Shown here: positions 15,770-24,483 of the stretch, piece after piece | How the letters are laid out: each line of letters opens with the position of its first letter | How positions within the stretch are numbered: position 1 is the stretch's first letter | NCBI GenBank assembly: GCA_041913045.1 | Contig: JAYSGB010000001.1 | Coordinates: 1 to 64,000, forward strand | DNA: 64,000 nt | Source of the DNA: CAMLOF01 sp041913045 | GTDB taxonomy: Bacteria > Pseudomonadota > Gammaproteobacteria > Burkholderiales > Burkholderiaceae_C | Direction: 5' to 3' | Notes under the pieces: model-generated | The model's input: the letters and a program-made list of their open reading frames with translations, nothing else | What the model was told of the DNA's origin: nothing | Database searches by the model: none | Position numbers and translations under genes: made by a program

Positions 15770-17266
15770 TCAGTGCATGGCTGGCACCAGCGACGGCTCA
15801 TCTGGAGCATCCAGGGCGCAAGCCTCCGCACACATGGCCTGCGCCAGCGCCCCCACACGCGCCAGCGCACGGTGCTCCACCTCACCCCAGGGCCCCGCGA
15901 AGCTCAGCCGCAGGCAGTGTTGAAAACGGTCGCTCGCTGAAAACAGCGCCCCAGGCCCGAAGGTGATGCCTTCGAGCGAGCAACGGCGAAACAGCGTCAT
16001 CGCGTCCAGATGCTCGGGCAACTCCACCCACAGCGTGTACCCCGAAGCAGGCGCACTGACCCGCGTGCCGCGCGGGAAGGTGTTGTTGATCAGCAAGCGG
16101 GCTTCGGCCAGCCGTTCGCGCATCAGGGTGCTGAGGCGGCGCATGCGTGTCTCATACCCCCCCTGCGAAAGCAGGTCGGCCAGGGCTTGCTCCAGAACCA
16201 CATTGGTGGTGCCGCCCTGCACACGCTTGAGGCTGGTGACCGCATCCTTCCAGCGGCCCGGTGCCACCCAACCCAGGCGCAGACCTGGTGCCACGGTCTA
16301 GGAAAACGAACCGCACACCATCACGCCGCCTTCGGTGTCAAAGGCCTTCACGGCCTTGCGCCGCTCGTCATTGGCCAGCAGGTCGTTGAAGACCACGTCC
16401 TCGATCAGCGGAATGCGCCTCTGCGCCAGCAGTTCGACCAGGGCCCGTTTGTCGGCGTGGCGCATCACCGCGCCCAGCGGGTTGGACAGCGTGGGCACGG
16501 CCAGCACAGCCTTCACCGGCTGGGTGTCCAGCGCCAGTTGCAGCGCCTCCAGCGACAGGCCGTGGCGCGGGTGCGTCGGAATCTCCAGGGCACGCAGGCT
16601 CAACGATTCCAGCAAATCCAGGAAGCCGAAGTGCGTGGGCGACTCCAGCGCCACCACGTCACCTGGTTGCGTGACGGCGCGCAGGCACAACGTCACGGCG
16701 TGCATGCAGCTGGACGTGATGACGATGTCGTCCGCCTGCAACTGGCAGCCCAGGTGCAGGGCGCGCCGCGCCACGGCCGCGCGCAAGGCGGCCGTACCCG
16801 CGGAGTCGGTGTACTCGATCAGGCTGTGACGGTGCACGCGGGCAGCGCGCGTCAACGCCATCCGCACGCGGTCGTCGTCGAAGAAGGTTGGATCCTTGGG
16901 GCAGGCCCCGCCAAAGCTCACCTGCGTGCGCTCGGCAAACGGTTCGCCCAGCAGTTCGGTGCGGTAGCGGCGTTCCACCACTAGGCTGTGGCGCGGCGGC
17001 CGGCTCACCGCAGGCAGGGCCGGACTCTTGCCACGCGGTGCCACAAAGTAACCCGCCTTGGGGCGTGCCGTCACCAACCGGCGCTCCTCCAGCCACTGCA
17101 GAGCTTGCACGGCGGTGGACACCGACACTCCGTTTTGCGCCGCCAGGTCGCGCACCGACGGCAAGCGCTGACCGACCTTGAACACCTGTCCGTCGATCAG
17201 GTGCGCCATGCGGTGGGCGATCTGTGCGTACAGCGGCGGTGTGGGAGTGGCAACATCAAGGCTCAT
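15770..17266 (-). pseudogene. MocR/GntR aminotransferase-like regulator with amber codon at the PLP lysine
   Basis: A 499-codon frame coding for a MocR-type regulator: GntR winged helix (about 1-75; VGQRLPSVRDLAAQNGVSVS) plus a fold-type I aminotransferase domain. The frame is broken only by TAG at 16300-16298, codon 323. The flanking text CGSFS-stop-TVAPGLRLGW matches the family pattern SFSKT.APGLRLGW, so the stop replaces the lysine that binds pyridoxal phosphate; AAG to TAG needs one base. Both halves are otherwise intact and in the same frame, so this is a recent nonsense mutation, a sequence error or, less likely, a suppressed stop. A translated product would be a 322-residue DNA-binding fragment. 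It is divergent from the DUF2917 gene. Confidence 0.9.
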
Positions 17267-17349
17267 GGCAAACCCATTGTGCCGGAGGCCTCCCGTTTTT
17301 CAAGCCCCTCGGGCAGTACAGATGAGCACAGATCGGGGCTGCACAGTTG

Positions 17350-17408
17350 GCACCTGTGTGCTGACTGAATGGCTTACTTCATGCGCACCTGTGTCTGTGC
17401 ACCTGGGC
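17350..17408. promoter_or_regulatory. Direct repeats in the MocR-DUF2917 divergent promoter region
   Basis: GCACCTGTGT occurs at 17350-17359 and again at 17385-17394, with a related GCACCTGGGC at 17399-17408. MocR-type regulators commonly bind spaced direct repeats in the shared promoter with a divergent target, so this is a candidate operator for the neighbouring MocR gene acting on the DUF2917 gene. Confidence 0.45.
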
Positions 17409-17449
17409 GGTTAACACCGACAGTGGAACCCCAAGCACAGGAGAACGCC

Positions 17450-17788
17450 ATGTCCACGAAACCACAGACCATCCACTCCCTCGACGCAGGCCAGGCGCTG
17501 ACGCTGGCACCAGCGCGCGGCCAGAAGCTGCGCGTGGTCGCCGGACGTTTGTGGGTGACACAGTCGGGCCGCCCCGACGACCACTTTCTGGGTGCAGGCC
17601 ACAGCCTGGCACTGGATGACCTCGGAAGCACCGTGGTGCAAGCCGAAGGCGGCTGTGCCGCGCGTTACGTGATCGAGCCAGCGGTGGCTGCTGCACTGCG
17701 CGTCAACGGCGAACGCGCCGCTCGGCAAGATGCTCCGGCGCACACCCGAGGGTTCACAAACCCTTCACGGAAGCCAGCCGCCGCATGA
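17450..17788 (+). CDS. DUF2917-domain protein
   Basis: A 112-residue small protein with LAPARGQKLRVVAGRLWVTQ, DDHFLGAGHSLAL and a C-terminal low-complexity tail. This matches the DUF2917 pattern, a cupin-like small beta fold of unknown function that is frequent in Burkholderiales. AGGAG before the ATG supports the start at 17450. It is divergent from the broken MocR gene and likely its target. Its last 35 bases overlap the convergent lptE gene. Confidence 0.8.
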   Translation: MSTKPQTIHSLDAGQALTLAPARGQKLRVVAGRLWVTQSGRPDDHFLGAGHSLALDDLGSTVVQAEGGCAARYVIEPAVAAALRVNGERAARQDAPAHTRGFTNPSRKPAAA

Positions 17789-18305
17789 CCTGGCGGACGA
17801 CATCGTTCTCCATGTCGCGGTAAAGCAGGGCTTCTTCCATTTCCTTGCCCAGCACCTGGGTTTCGGTGAAGCTCAGGTCGCGCTCCAGCAGCATTTCCTG
17901 TGGGGCGATGAGTTCCTTGCCACGCGGCGTGCGCAGGCGAAAGGTCCAGCGCACGCGCAGTTGCAGTTCGCGCACCTGGCCCGCAGCCGTGCTGCCCACC
18001 ACCACGCGTTCGCGCTGATCCTTCAGCACGTCCAGCACCACGTCAGGTTGCACAGCCGCGGCACCGGGAACCACGGGTGTGCTGGCGTCAAACACCTGCA
18101 CACCGCTGGCGCGCAGTTGGGCACGCAAGTCTTGCAGTACGACGCTATCGCCCATGCCGTTGAGACGCAGCGAACTGAAAGCCATCTTCACGCCCTGGCC
18201 CTGCAAGCGGAAGCCGCAGCCCGCCAACACACCCGCCACACCGGTCAGCGCCAGCCAGCGCAAGTGGGTACGGCGGACGGAGTCAGGGCGGTAAGCGGTT
18301 TTCAT
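17754..18305 (-). CDS. lptE: LPS-assembly lipoprotein LptE
   Basis: A 183-residue outer membrane lipoprotein that plugs LptD in lipopolysaccharide export. The signal ends in the lipobox LAGC, followed by GFRLQGQ, which is typical of LptE. The rest shows the LptE pattern of alternating strands with RERVVVGSTAAGQVRELQLR and a C-terminal helix (YRDMENDVVRQVMRRLASV). The start at 18305 has AAGGAA six bases upstream; a GTG at 18311 is less likely. It follows leuS by 23 bases in the bamE-dapB-leuS-lptE operon. holA, its usual next neighbour, is about 15 kb away. Confidence 0.92.
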   Translation of the reverse strand: MKTAYRPDSVRRTHLRWLALTGVAGVLAGCGFRLQGQGVKMAFSSLRLNGMGDSVVLQDLRAQLRASGVQVFDASTPVVPGAAAVQPDVVLDVLKDQRERVVVGSTAAGQVRELQLRVRWTFRLRTPRGKELIAPQEMLLERDLSFTETQVLGKEMEEALLYRDMENDVVRQVMRRLASVKGL

Positions 18306-18328
18306 GGGCACTTCCTTCAGGGCTGCGG

Positions 18329-21037
18329 TCAGAGCACCACGTTGACAAGACGACCCGGCACCACCACCACCTTCTTAGGTGCTGCACCGTTGGCCTGCTT
18401 CTGCACCGGCTCGCTGGCCACCGCTGCAGCCTCAATGGCGGCCTTATCGGCGGCGGCGGACACGAAAATCGAACCGCGCAGCTTTCCGTTGATCTGCAGC
18501 ATCAGCTCGATCTCGTCCTGCACCAGCGCCTGCGGGTCCACCTGGGGCCAGGGGGCGTCCAGCAGGTCGCCCAGCGAACCGGCGTAGCCCAGCTCCGCCC
18601 ACAGCGCGTGGGTGATGTGCGGCGTGGCCGGGTACAGGCAACGCAGCAAAATGCCAAAGCCCTCGATCAGCGCAACACCCGCGCCGGTTTCATCGGTGGC
18701 CTGGAAGTCCTCCAGCGCGTTCAGCATCTTCATGCAGCCAGACACCACGGTGTTGTACTGCATGCGCTGGTAGTCGTAGTCCACCTGCTTGAGCACGGTG
18801 TGGATCTCGCGGCGCAGCGCCTTGGCCGTCTTGCCGAAGGCAATGTCGTTGATGCTGGCCACGCCGCTGGCGGCGGCGTCGGCACGTGCACAGTCGGCCT
18901 GCGCCAGCTTGTGCCCGAAGTTCCACACCCGGCGCAGGAAGCGGTAGCTGCCTTCCACGGCCGCGTCGTTCCACTCCAGCGTGGCTTCGGGCGGCGCGGT
19001 GAACATGGTGTACAGACGGGCGGTGTCGGCGCCGTATTTTTCGATCAGGTCCTGCGGGTCCACGCCGTTGTTCTTGGACTTGGACATGGTGCCCACGCCT
19101 TCGTAGTCAATCGGCGTGCCCACCGGCAGGCGGCCATCGGCGCTGTCCACCTCGTTCTTCAGCTTGGCGCCCACAATCTTGCCCGCCTCGTCGAACACGT
19201 GTTCCACGTCGTGCGGCCAGAAGTATTCCTTGCCACCCTTGGCGGTGCGGCGGGAATAGATGTGGTTGAGCACCATGCCTTGCGTGAGCAGGCGCTTGAA
19301 GGGTTCGTCCACCTTGACGAGGCCCAGATCACGCATGACCTTGGTCCAGAAGCGCGCGTACAGCAGGTGCAGGATGGCGTGTTCAATGCCACCGATGTAC
19401 TGGTCCATCGGCATCCAGTACTGGGTGCCCTCGGCCACCATGGCGTCGGCGTTGGTGGGGTCGCAGTAGCGCATGAAGTACCAGGACGAGTCCACGAAGG
19501 TGTCCATGGTGTCCGTCTCGCGCCGGGCGGCCTTGCCGCAGATGGGGCAGGTCACGCCCGCGTGGAAGCCCTCGTGCTTGACCAGCGGGTTGCCGCTGCC
19601 GTCCGGCACGCAGTCTTCCGGCAGTACCACGGGCAGGTCCTTCTCGGGCACCGGCACCGAGCCATGCTCGTCGCAATGGATGATGGGGATGGGTGTGCCC
19701 CAGTAGCGCTGACGGCTGATGCCCCAGTCGCGCAGGCGGAAGGTGGTTTTCTTCTCGCCCAGGCCCTTTGCAGCCAGCAACTCGGCCACCTTGTCCACGG
19801 CGGCCTTGTAGGCCAGGCCGTCGAGCACGCCGGAGTTCACGCACACCTGTGCACCGGTCTTGTCGGCATACCAGTCCTGCCAGCGGGTCGTGTCGAACGC
19901 CAGGTCCGCGCCACCCACCACCTGCTTGATCTCGATGCCGTACTTCAGCGCAAAAGCGAAGTCACGCTCGTCGTGCGCGGGCACGCCCATGACGGCGCCG
20001 TCGCCGTAGCTCATGAGCACGTAGTTGCCCACCCACACCGGCACCGATGCGCCCGTCAACGGATGCACCACGGTCAGGCCCGTGGGCATGCCCTTCTTCT
20101 CTTGCGTGGCCAGTTCGGCCTCGGTGGTGCCGCCCTTCTTGCATTCCTCGATGAAGGCGGCCAGCTCAGGGTTGGACGCCGCCGCGTGCGTGGCCAGCGG
20201 GTGCTCCGGTGCCACGGCGCAGAAGGTCACGCCCATGATGGTGTCGGCGCGCGTGGTGAACACGTACATGCGCCCGTCCTGGATCAGCGCGCCATCCTCG
20301 CCCCGGATGTCGTGCGTGAAGGCAAAGCGCACGCCCTCGCTCTTGCCGATCCAGTGCTCCTGCATCAGCCGCACCTTGTCGGGCCAGCCGGTCAGCGTGG
20401 CCTTGTCGTTGCCGATCTGGACATGGTCCAGCAGCTCCTGGGCGTAGTCGGAGATCTTCAGGTAGTAGCCGGGGATCTCGCGCTTTTCCACCACGGCGCC
20501 GGTGCGCCAGCCCTTGCCGTCGATCACCTGCTCGTTGGCCAGCACGGTCTGGTCCACCGGGTCCCAGTTCACCACCTGGGTCTTGCGGTAGGCGATGCCC
20601 TTTTCCAGCATCTTGAGGAACAGCCACTGGTTCCAGTGGTAGTAGTCGGGGTCGCAGGTGGCGACCTCGCGGCTCCAGTCGATGGCCAGCCCCATCGCCT
20701 GCATCTGCTTCTTCATGTAGGCGATGTTTTCGTAGGTCCACTTGGCGGGCGGCACCTTGTTCTTCAACGCTGCGTTTTCGGCCGGCAGGCCGAAGGCGTC
20801 CCAGCCCATGGGCATCAACACGTTGTAACCCTGCATGCGCAGCTGGCGCGTGAGCATGTCGTTGATGGTGTAGTTGCGCACGTGGCCCATGTGCAACTTG
20901 CCGCTGGGGTAGGGCAGCATGGAGCAGGCGTAGTACTTGGGCTTGCTCGCATCCTCGGTCACGCGGTAGGCGTCACGGGCGATCCAATGGGCGTGGGCGG
21001 CGCGCTCCACGTCCTGCGGGGTGTATTTGTCTTGCAT
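18329..21037 (-). CDS. leuS: Leucyl-tRNA synthetase
   Basis: A full-length class I aminoacyl-tRNA synthetase of 902 residues, charging tRNA-Leu. The HIGH motif reads HMGH at 49-52, preceded by CSMLPYPSG. The editing (CP1) domain includes TLTGWPDKVRLMQ. The KMSKS motif reads TMSKSKNNGVDPQ near 650, so the first Lys is Thr while the catalytically important second Lys is kept. A C-terminal anticodon-binding and tRNA-binding region follows. It is co-directional with dapB upstream (19-base gap) and lptE downstream. Confidence 0.97.
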   Translation of the reverse strand: MQDKYTPQDVERAAHAHWIARDAYRVTEDASKPKYYACSMLPYPSGKLHMGHVRNYTINDMLTRQLRMQGYNVLMPMGWDAFGLPAENAALKNKVPPAKWTYENIAYMKKQMQAMGLAIDWSREVATCDPDYYHWNQWLFLKMLEKGIAYRKTQVVNWDPVDQTVLANEQVIDGKGWRTGAVVEKREIPGYYLKISDYAQELLDHVQIGNDKATLTGWPDKVRLMQEHWIGKSEGVRFAFTHDIRGEDGALIQDGRMYVFTTRADTIMGVTFCAVAPEHPLATHAAASNPELAAFIEECKKGGTTEAELATQEKKGMPTGLTVVHPLTGASVPVWVGNYVLMSYGDGAVMGVPAHDERDFAFALKYGIEIKQVVGGADLAFDTTRWQDWYADKTGAQVCVNSGVLDGLAYKAAVDKVAELLAAKGLGEKKTTFRLRDWGISRQRYWGTPIPIIHCDEHGSVPVPEKDLPVVLPEDCVPDGSGNPLVKHEGFHAGVTCPICGKAARRETDTMDTFVDSSWYFMRYCDPTNADAMVAEGTQYWMPMDQYIGGIEHAILHLLYARFWTKVMRDLGLVKVDEPFKRLLTQGMVLNHIYSRRTAKGGKEYFWPHDVEHVFDEAGKIVGAKLKNEVDSADGRLPVGTPIDYEGVGTMSKSKNNGVDPQDLIEKYGADTARLYTMFTAPPEATLEWNDAAVEGSYRFLRRVWNFGHKLAQADCARADAAASGVASINDIAFGKTAKALRREIHTVLKQVDYDYQRMQYNTVVSGCMKMLNALEDFQATDETGAGVALIEGFGILLRCLYPATPHITHALWAELGYAGSLGDLLDAPWPQVDPQALVQDEIELMLQINGKLRGSIFVSAAADKAAIEAAAVASEPVQKQANGAAPKKVVVVPGRLVNVVL

Positions 21038-21056
21038 GGTCTAGGTAACTAAGGGC

Positions 21057-21872
21057 TCAGCGCAAGTTCAGCACGTCGAACATGTCGTAAAGGCCGTTGG
21101 CCTTGCCAGCCAAAAAGCGTACTGCACGAAGGCTGCCTTGGGCGTAAGTGGCTCGGCTGCTGGACTTGTGGGTGATCTCGATGCGCTCTCCGGTGCCCAG
21201 GAACATCACGGTGTGGTCACCTACCACGTCGCCGCCACGCACCGTGGCAAAGCCGATGGTGGACGGGTCGCGTTCGCCGGTGTGGCCGTAGCGCTCGTAC
21301 ACGGCACAGTCCTTCAGGTCGCGGCCCAGCGCGTCGGCAATCACCTCGCCCATCTTCAGCGCGGTGCCGCTGGGGGCATCCACCTTGTGGCGGTGGTGCG
21401 CCTCGACGATTTCGATGTCGTAGCCCGTGGACAGCGCCTTGGCGGCCATTTCCAGCAGCTTCATCGTCACGTTCACGCCCACGCTCATGTTGGGCGCCAT
21501 CATGATGGCGATGTGCTTGGACGCCTCGGCGATTTCGGCCTTCTGCTCTTCAGAGAAGCCCGTGGTGCCGATGACCAGCTTCACGCCGTGCTTCACGCAG
21601 GCCCGCAGGTGGTTCATCGTGCCTTCGGGGCGGGTGAAGTCGATGAGGAAGCGGCTTTGCGACAGTGTGGCGTCCAGATCTGAGGCGATAGCCACACCGC
21701 TGGCCTGCCCCAGGAAGGCGGCAGCATCCTGCCCCAAGGCAGGGCTGTGCGGAAGATCAAGCGCGCCGCCGAGGGTGCAGTCATCGGCGGCCTGCACGGC
21801 TTCGATCAGCATTCGGCCCATGCGGCCGCTGGCGCCTGCTATGCAGACGCGGTGAAGGTTTTCAGTGCTCAT
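21057..21872 (-). CDS. dapB: 4-hydroxy-tetrahydrodipicolinate reductase
   Basis: A 271-residue cytosolic reductase of the lysine and diaminopimelate pathway using NAD(P)H. The Rossmann motif is CIAGASGRMGRML near 10; IDFTRPEGT and GTTGFSEEQ are the typical cofactor loop regions, and EAHHRHKVDAPSGTALKMGE carries the catalytic His and Lys. The length is normal. It starts six bases after the bamE stop codon, so translation is probably coupled. Confidence 0.96.
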   Translation of the reverse strand: MSTENLHRVCIAGASGRMGRMLIEAVQAADDCTLGGALDLPHSPALGQDAAAFLGQASGVAIASDLDATLSQSRFLIDFTRPEGTMNHLRACVKHGVKLVIGTTGFSEEQKAEIAEASKHIAIMMAPNMSVGVNVTMKLLEMAAKALSTGYDIEIVEAHHRHKVDAPSGTALKMGEVIADALGRDLKDCAVYERYGHTGERDPSTIGFATVRGGDVVGDHTVMFLGTGERIEITHKSSSRATYAQGSLRAVRFLAGKANGLYDMFDVLNLR

Positions 21873-21878
21873 GGGTGT

Positions 21879-22457
21879 TCAGCGAGATTCCAGCGGTGGG
21901 TAGCTGGTCTGGGGAGCGGCCACGGGTGCTGCGGGCGCGGTACTGGCAGCGGGTGCAGAGGCATTCTTGGCCTGGAAGGCTTTCAACTCTTCCTCAGAGG
22001 CCTCGAGCACGGGCGGTTTGCCAGGCTTGCGGCGCACGTCGAGGGAGGCGACGAACTCGGCCTCAGAAGGCAGTTCATCGGCTTCGACGCGATCCATGAC
22101 CGCGCCGTTGAAGAAAACAGCCACCTTGCGCTGTTGCAGCTCCTGGCCCTGGCGGCGGAAGGTAAACACGTAATCCCAGCGGTCGGCGTGGAACACGCTG
22201 GCCAACAGCGGCGTGCCCAGTATGTTGCGCACCTGTTCGCGCGGCATGCCGGGCTGCAGCGCCTCGACCTGCTCACGGGTAACGACGTTACCCTGAACGA
22301 TATCGATCTTGTAGGGGGTGATGAGCCCGCCCAACGTGCTCACGGACGAACCCACGTCCTTCAGGCTGGAACAGCCGGACAATGCCACAAGAGCGGCCAC
22401 GGCCAGAAAGGCGGCGCCCGCAGACCTGGTGCGCGACAAAGAAGAGTTGAACATCAT
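21879..22457 (-). CDS. bamE: Outer membrane protein assembly factor BamE
   Basis: A 192-residue lipoprotein of the BAM complex that folds outer membrane proteins. The signal ends in LSGC, followed by the BamE (SmpA/OmlA) domain: YKIDIVQGNVVTREQVEALQ, PGMPREQVRNILGTPLL and DRWDYVFTFRRQG. The C-terminus is an Ala/Pro-rich extension longer than in E. coli. The start is taken at the first of two tandem ATGs (22457, 22454) because the signal peptide begins there; no strong ribosome site is visible. It is divergent from fur. Confidence 0.93.
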   Translation of the reverse strand: MMFNSSLSRTRSAGAAFLAVAALVALSGCSSLKDVGSSVSTLGGLITPYKIDIVQGNVVTREQVEALQPGMPREQVRNILGTPLLASVFHADRWDYVFTFRRQGQELQQRKVAVFFNGAVMDRVEADELPSEAEFVASLDVRRKPGKPPVLEASEEELKAFQAKNASAPAASTAPAAPVAAPQTSYPPLESR

Positions 22458-22609
22458 GGCGTAGCGGTCTTGGGGGGACGGAACATGCGCGGGAAGGCGC
22501 GAGGTTATATCATCCGAGGCATTGTAGCCCTTGGGGCTTGGCACGGCCCTGCACTCGCAGCAGGGCGTGACCGGCCCCAGCGGGGGCGGACTTCGCCCAC
22601 GGGACCACC

Positions 22610-23044
22610 ATGACCAATATCGACGAACTCAAAAGCACAGGACTCAAGGCCACCCTGCCTCGCCTGAAGATCCTGGAAATCTTTCAGGGAGGCAAGCAGC
22701 GCCACATGACGGCGGAAGACGTGTTCCGCGTCCTGCTGGAAGAGCGTTCAGACATTGGCCTGGCAACCGTTTACCGAGTGCTGACCCAGTTTGAGCAGGC
22801 TGGGCTGCTCATTCGCAGCAACTTCGAGTCCGGCAAGGCGGTGTACGAACTGAACGAGGGCAAGCACCACGACCATCTGGTGTGCCTGGATTGCGGCCGG
22901 GTGGAAGAGTTCTACGACCCCGAGATCGAAAAGCGCCAACAGCGCGTAGCCGAGGAGCGCGGCTTTGCCATTCAGGAGCACGCGCTGTCGCTTTACGCGA
23001 ATTGCGTGAAGACGGACTGCCCTCACCGCCCGGTCAGGCGCTGA
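22610..23044 (+). CDS. fur: Ferric uptake regulator Fur
   Basis: A 144-residue iron-responsive repressor. The N-terminal winged helix contains GLKATLPRLKILEIFQ and DIGLATVYRVLTQFEQAGL (recognition helix region). The metal-binding and dimer part contains EGKHHDHLVCLDCGRVEEF and the C-terminal NCVKTDCPHRP. Length and spacing fit Fur rather than Zur or PerR. It is divergent from bamE, an arrangement common in beta- and gammaproteobacteria. No clear Fur box was seen in its own upstream region. Confidence 0.96.
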   Translation: MTNIDELKSTGLKATLPRLKILEIFQGGKQRHMTAEDVFRVLLEERSDIGLATVYRVLTQFEQAGLLIRSNFESGKAVYELNEGKHHDHLVCLDCGRVEEFYDPEIEKRQQRVAEERGFAIQEHALSLYANCVKTDCPHRPVRR

Positions 23045-23054
23045 GGGACTTTGA

Positions 23055-23963
23055 TCAACCCCTGAGGGCTGGCGCTGCGGCTTCCAGCCACACTTCAAAC
23101 GCCTGGGGCATCTTGCCCGTCAGGCGTTCATAGTCGCCCGTGACTTCGGCCACACGGCCTGCCGCCGTGTTGGTATCAAAGGACGCGAACACACGTGCCA
23201 GCGGCTCTGGCAGCCCGGCGCCCACCATGCCCTGCACCAACGCCTCCACCGGCACAGGCACCACGTCTATGGGCTTGCCCACGGCCTTGGCGATCAGTGC
23301 CGCCATTTCGGCGGTGGAATAGGCCTTGGCGCCACTCAGGGTCCAGGTGTTCTTGCCTCCATCACTAGCTGCAAGCGCCGTGGCCGCCGCCAAGGCCAGG
23401 TCATCACGGGCGATGTGCGCCACGCGGCCGTCACCCGTGGCCGAATACCATTTGCCACTCGGCAGCACGTTGGGCAGCGTCATGAACAGGTTTTCAAAGT
23501 ACCAGTGGTTGCGCAAAACGGTCCAGCCTGGCAGCGCACTCGCGGCCAGGGCATCCTCGGAGCCAGCGTGATCCGGCGCAATCAGCAGCGGTGAACCGTG
23601 CGGCAACGGCATAGACGTGTAGACAACGTGATGCACGCCCGCCGTTTCGGCAGCCCGTATGGCGTTGCGGTGCTGCGCCAGGCGCCGCCCCGGCACGTCC
23701 AGGGCATCGGTGCTGATGAGCAACAAGCGCTCCGCACCTTGAAACGCCTTTGCCAAGGCATTTGCATCGTCAAAATCAGCGGCTCGCACCTCCACGCCCA
23801 AGGATGCCAGGTTGGCCAGCTTGCCGGACTGGCGGGTGGTCACGATGACGCGCTGCGCTGGTACACCCAGGGTGTGTAGCAGGTGGTGCACCACGCGCTG
23901 ACCCAGGTGGCCACCCGCGCCGGTGACGAGGAGCTTTGCATTGCGGTCATATTTGGTATTCAT
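23055..23963 (-). CDS. NmrA/YtfG-like NAD(P)H quinone oxidoreductase
   Basis: A 302-residue atypical short-chain dehydrogenase of the NmrA-like group. The cofactor motif LLVTGAGGHLGQRVV lies near 11-25; HHVVYTSMPLPHGSP and YFENLFMTLP are like E. coli YtfG (QOR2), which reduces quinones with NADPH. The divergent HxlR-family gene next door is the same pairing as ytfG/ytfH and supports the call. It ends 10 bases from the convergent fur gene. The start is supported by homology more than by its weak ribosome site. Confidence 0.85.
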   Translation of the reverse strand: MNTKYDRNAKLLVTGAGGHLGQRVVHHLLHTLGVPAQRVIVTTRQSGKLANLASLGVEVRAADFDDANALAKAFQGAERLLLISTDALDVPGRRLAQHRNAIRAAETAGVHHVVYTSMPLPHGSPLLIAPDHAGSEDALAASALPGWTVLRNHWYFENLFMTLPNVLPSGKWYSATGDGRVAHIARDDLALAAATALAASDGGKNTWTLSGAKAYSTAEMAALIAKAVGKPIDVVPVPVEALVQGMVGAGLPEPLARVFASFDTNTAAGRVAEVTGDYERLTGKMPQAFEVWLEAAAPALRG

Positions 23964-24045
23964 TAGGAACTCACTTTCAAAAAGGAATCGAGTTGCCTAT
24001 GATGTCGATGCGCGGATGCCCCCGCAAGAGATGCGTACACGGTCA

Positions 24046-24069
24046 CTTGGTGACTGCGCAGTAACCAAG
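24046..24069. promoter_or_regulatory. Near-perfect 24-base palindrome, probable HxlR operator
   Basis: CTTGGTGACTGC followed directly by GCAGTAACCAAG forms a palindrome with one mismatched pair. It sits just upstream of the HxlR-type gene (start 24079), touching its AAGGAAG ribosome site, in the divergent region shared with the YtfG-like gene. It is a likely binding site for the regulator and could also fold in RNA. Confidence 0.65.
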
Positions 24070-24078
24070 GAAGCGACA

Positions 24079-24465
24079 ATGAATCTGCACAAATCCCGAG
24101 CGCCTTATGCCGACCGCTGCCCCGTGCGCGACGTGCTGGACCGGCTGGGTGACCGCTGGAGCATGCTGGTACTGCTGGTATTGGAAGAAGGCGGAACGCT
24201 GCGTTTTTCGGTGCTGAAGGCGCGAATAGACGATATTTCGCAACGCATGCTGGCTCAGACCCTGCGCCGGCTTGAGCAAGATGGGCTGGTGTCGCGCACC
24301 GTCCACCCGACTGTGCCCCCAAAGGTGGAGTACACGCTCACGCCTCTGGGGTTTTCTTTCCTGAAGCCACTCCGCAGCCTGGAAGCCTGGGCGACAGAAC
24401 ACCACGAGCAGGTGCGACAAGCCCGCGCAGCCTATGTGGCCCCGCAGCGTGCGGAAGCCCTTTGA
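24079..24465 (+). CDS. HxlR-family transcriptional regulator
   Basis: A 128-residue winged helix regulator: CPVRDVLDRLGDRWSMLVL at the N-terminus, then LRFSVLKARIDDISQRMLAQ and a wing with PPKVEYTLTPLG. The first Cys (DRCPV) is the position used for redox or aldehyde sensing in some HxlR proteins such as YodB/HypR. AAGGAAG sets the ATG at 24079 rather than longer frames from 23923. It is divergent from the YtfG-like oxidoreductase, its likely target. Confidence 0.92.
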   Translation: MNLHKSRAPYADRCPVRDVLDRLGDRWSMLVLLVLEEGGTLRFSVLKARIDDISQRMLAQTLRRLEQDGLVSRTVHPTVPPKVEYTLTPLGFSFLKPLRSLEAWATEHHEQVRQARAAYVAPQRAEAL

Positions 24466-24483
24466 GAGAGAAACGCCCCGCGC

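Noticed and set aside
17348..17363. TTGGCAC with a downstream TGCT as a sigma-54 promoter
   Set aside because: The GG to GC spacing is one base short of the strict -24/-12 spacing, and the site overlaps the direct repeats.
18608..21052. Plus-strand open frame of 814 codons
   Set aside because: It is the complement of leuS. It is rich in His, Val and Gly, as expected from reading GC-rich codons backwards, and has no recognisable motif.
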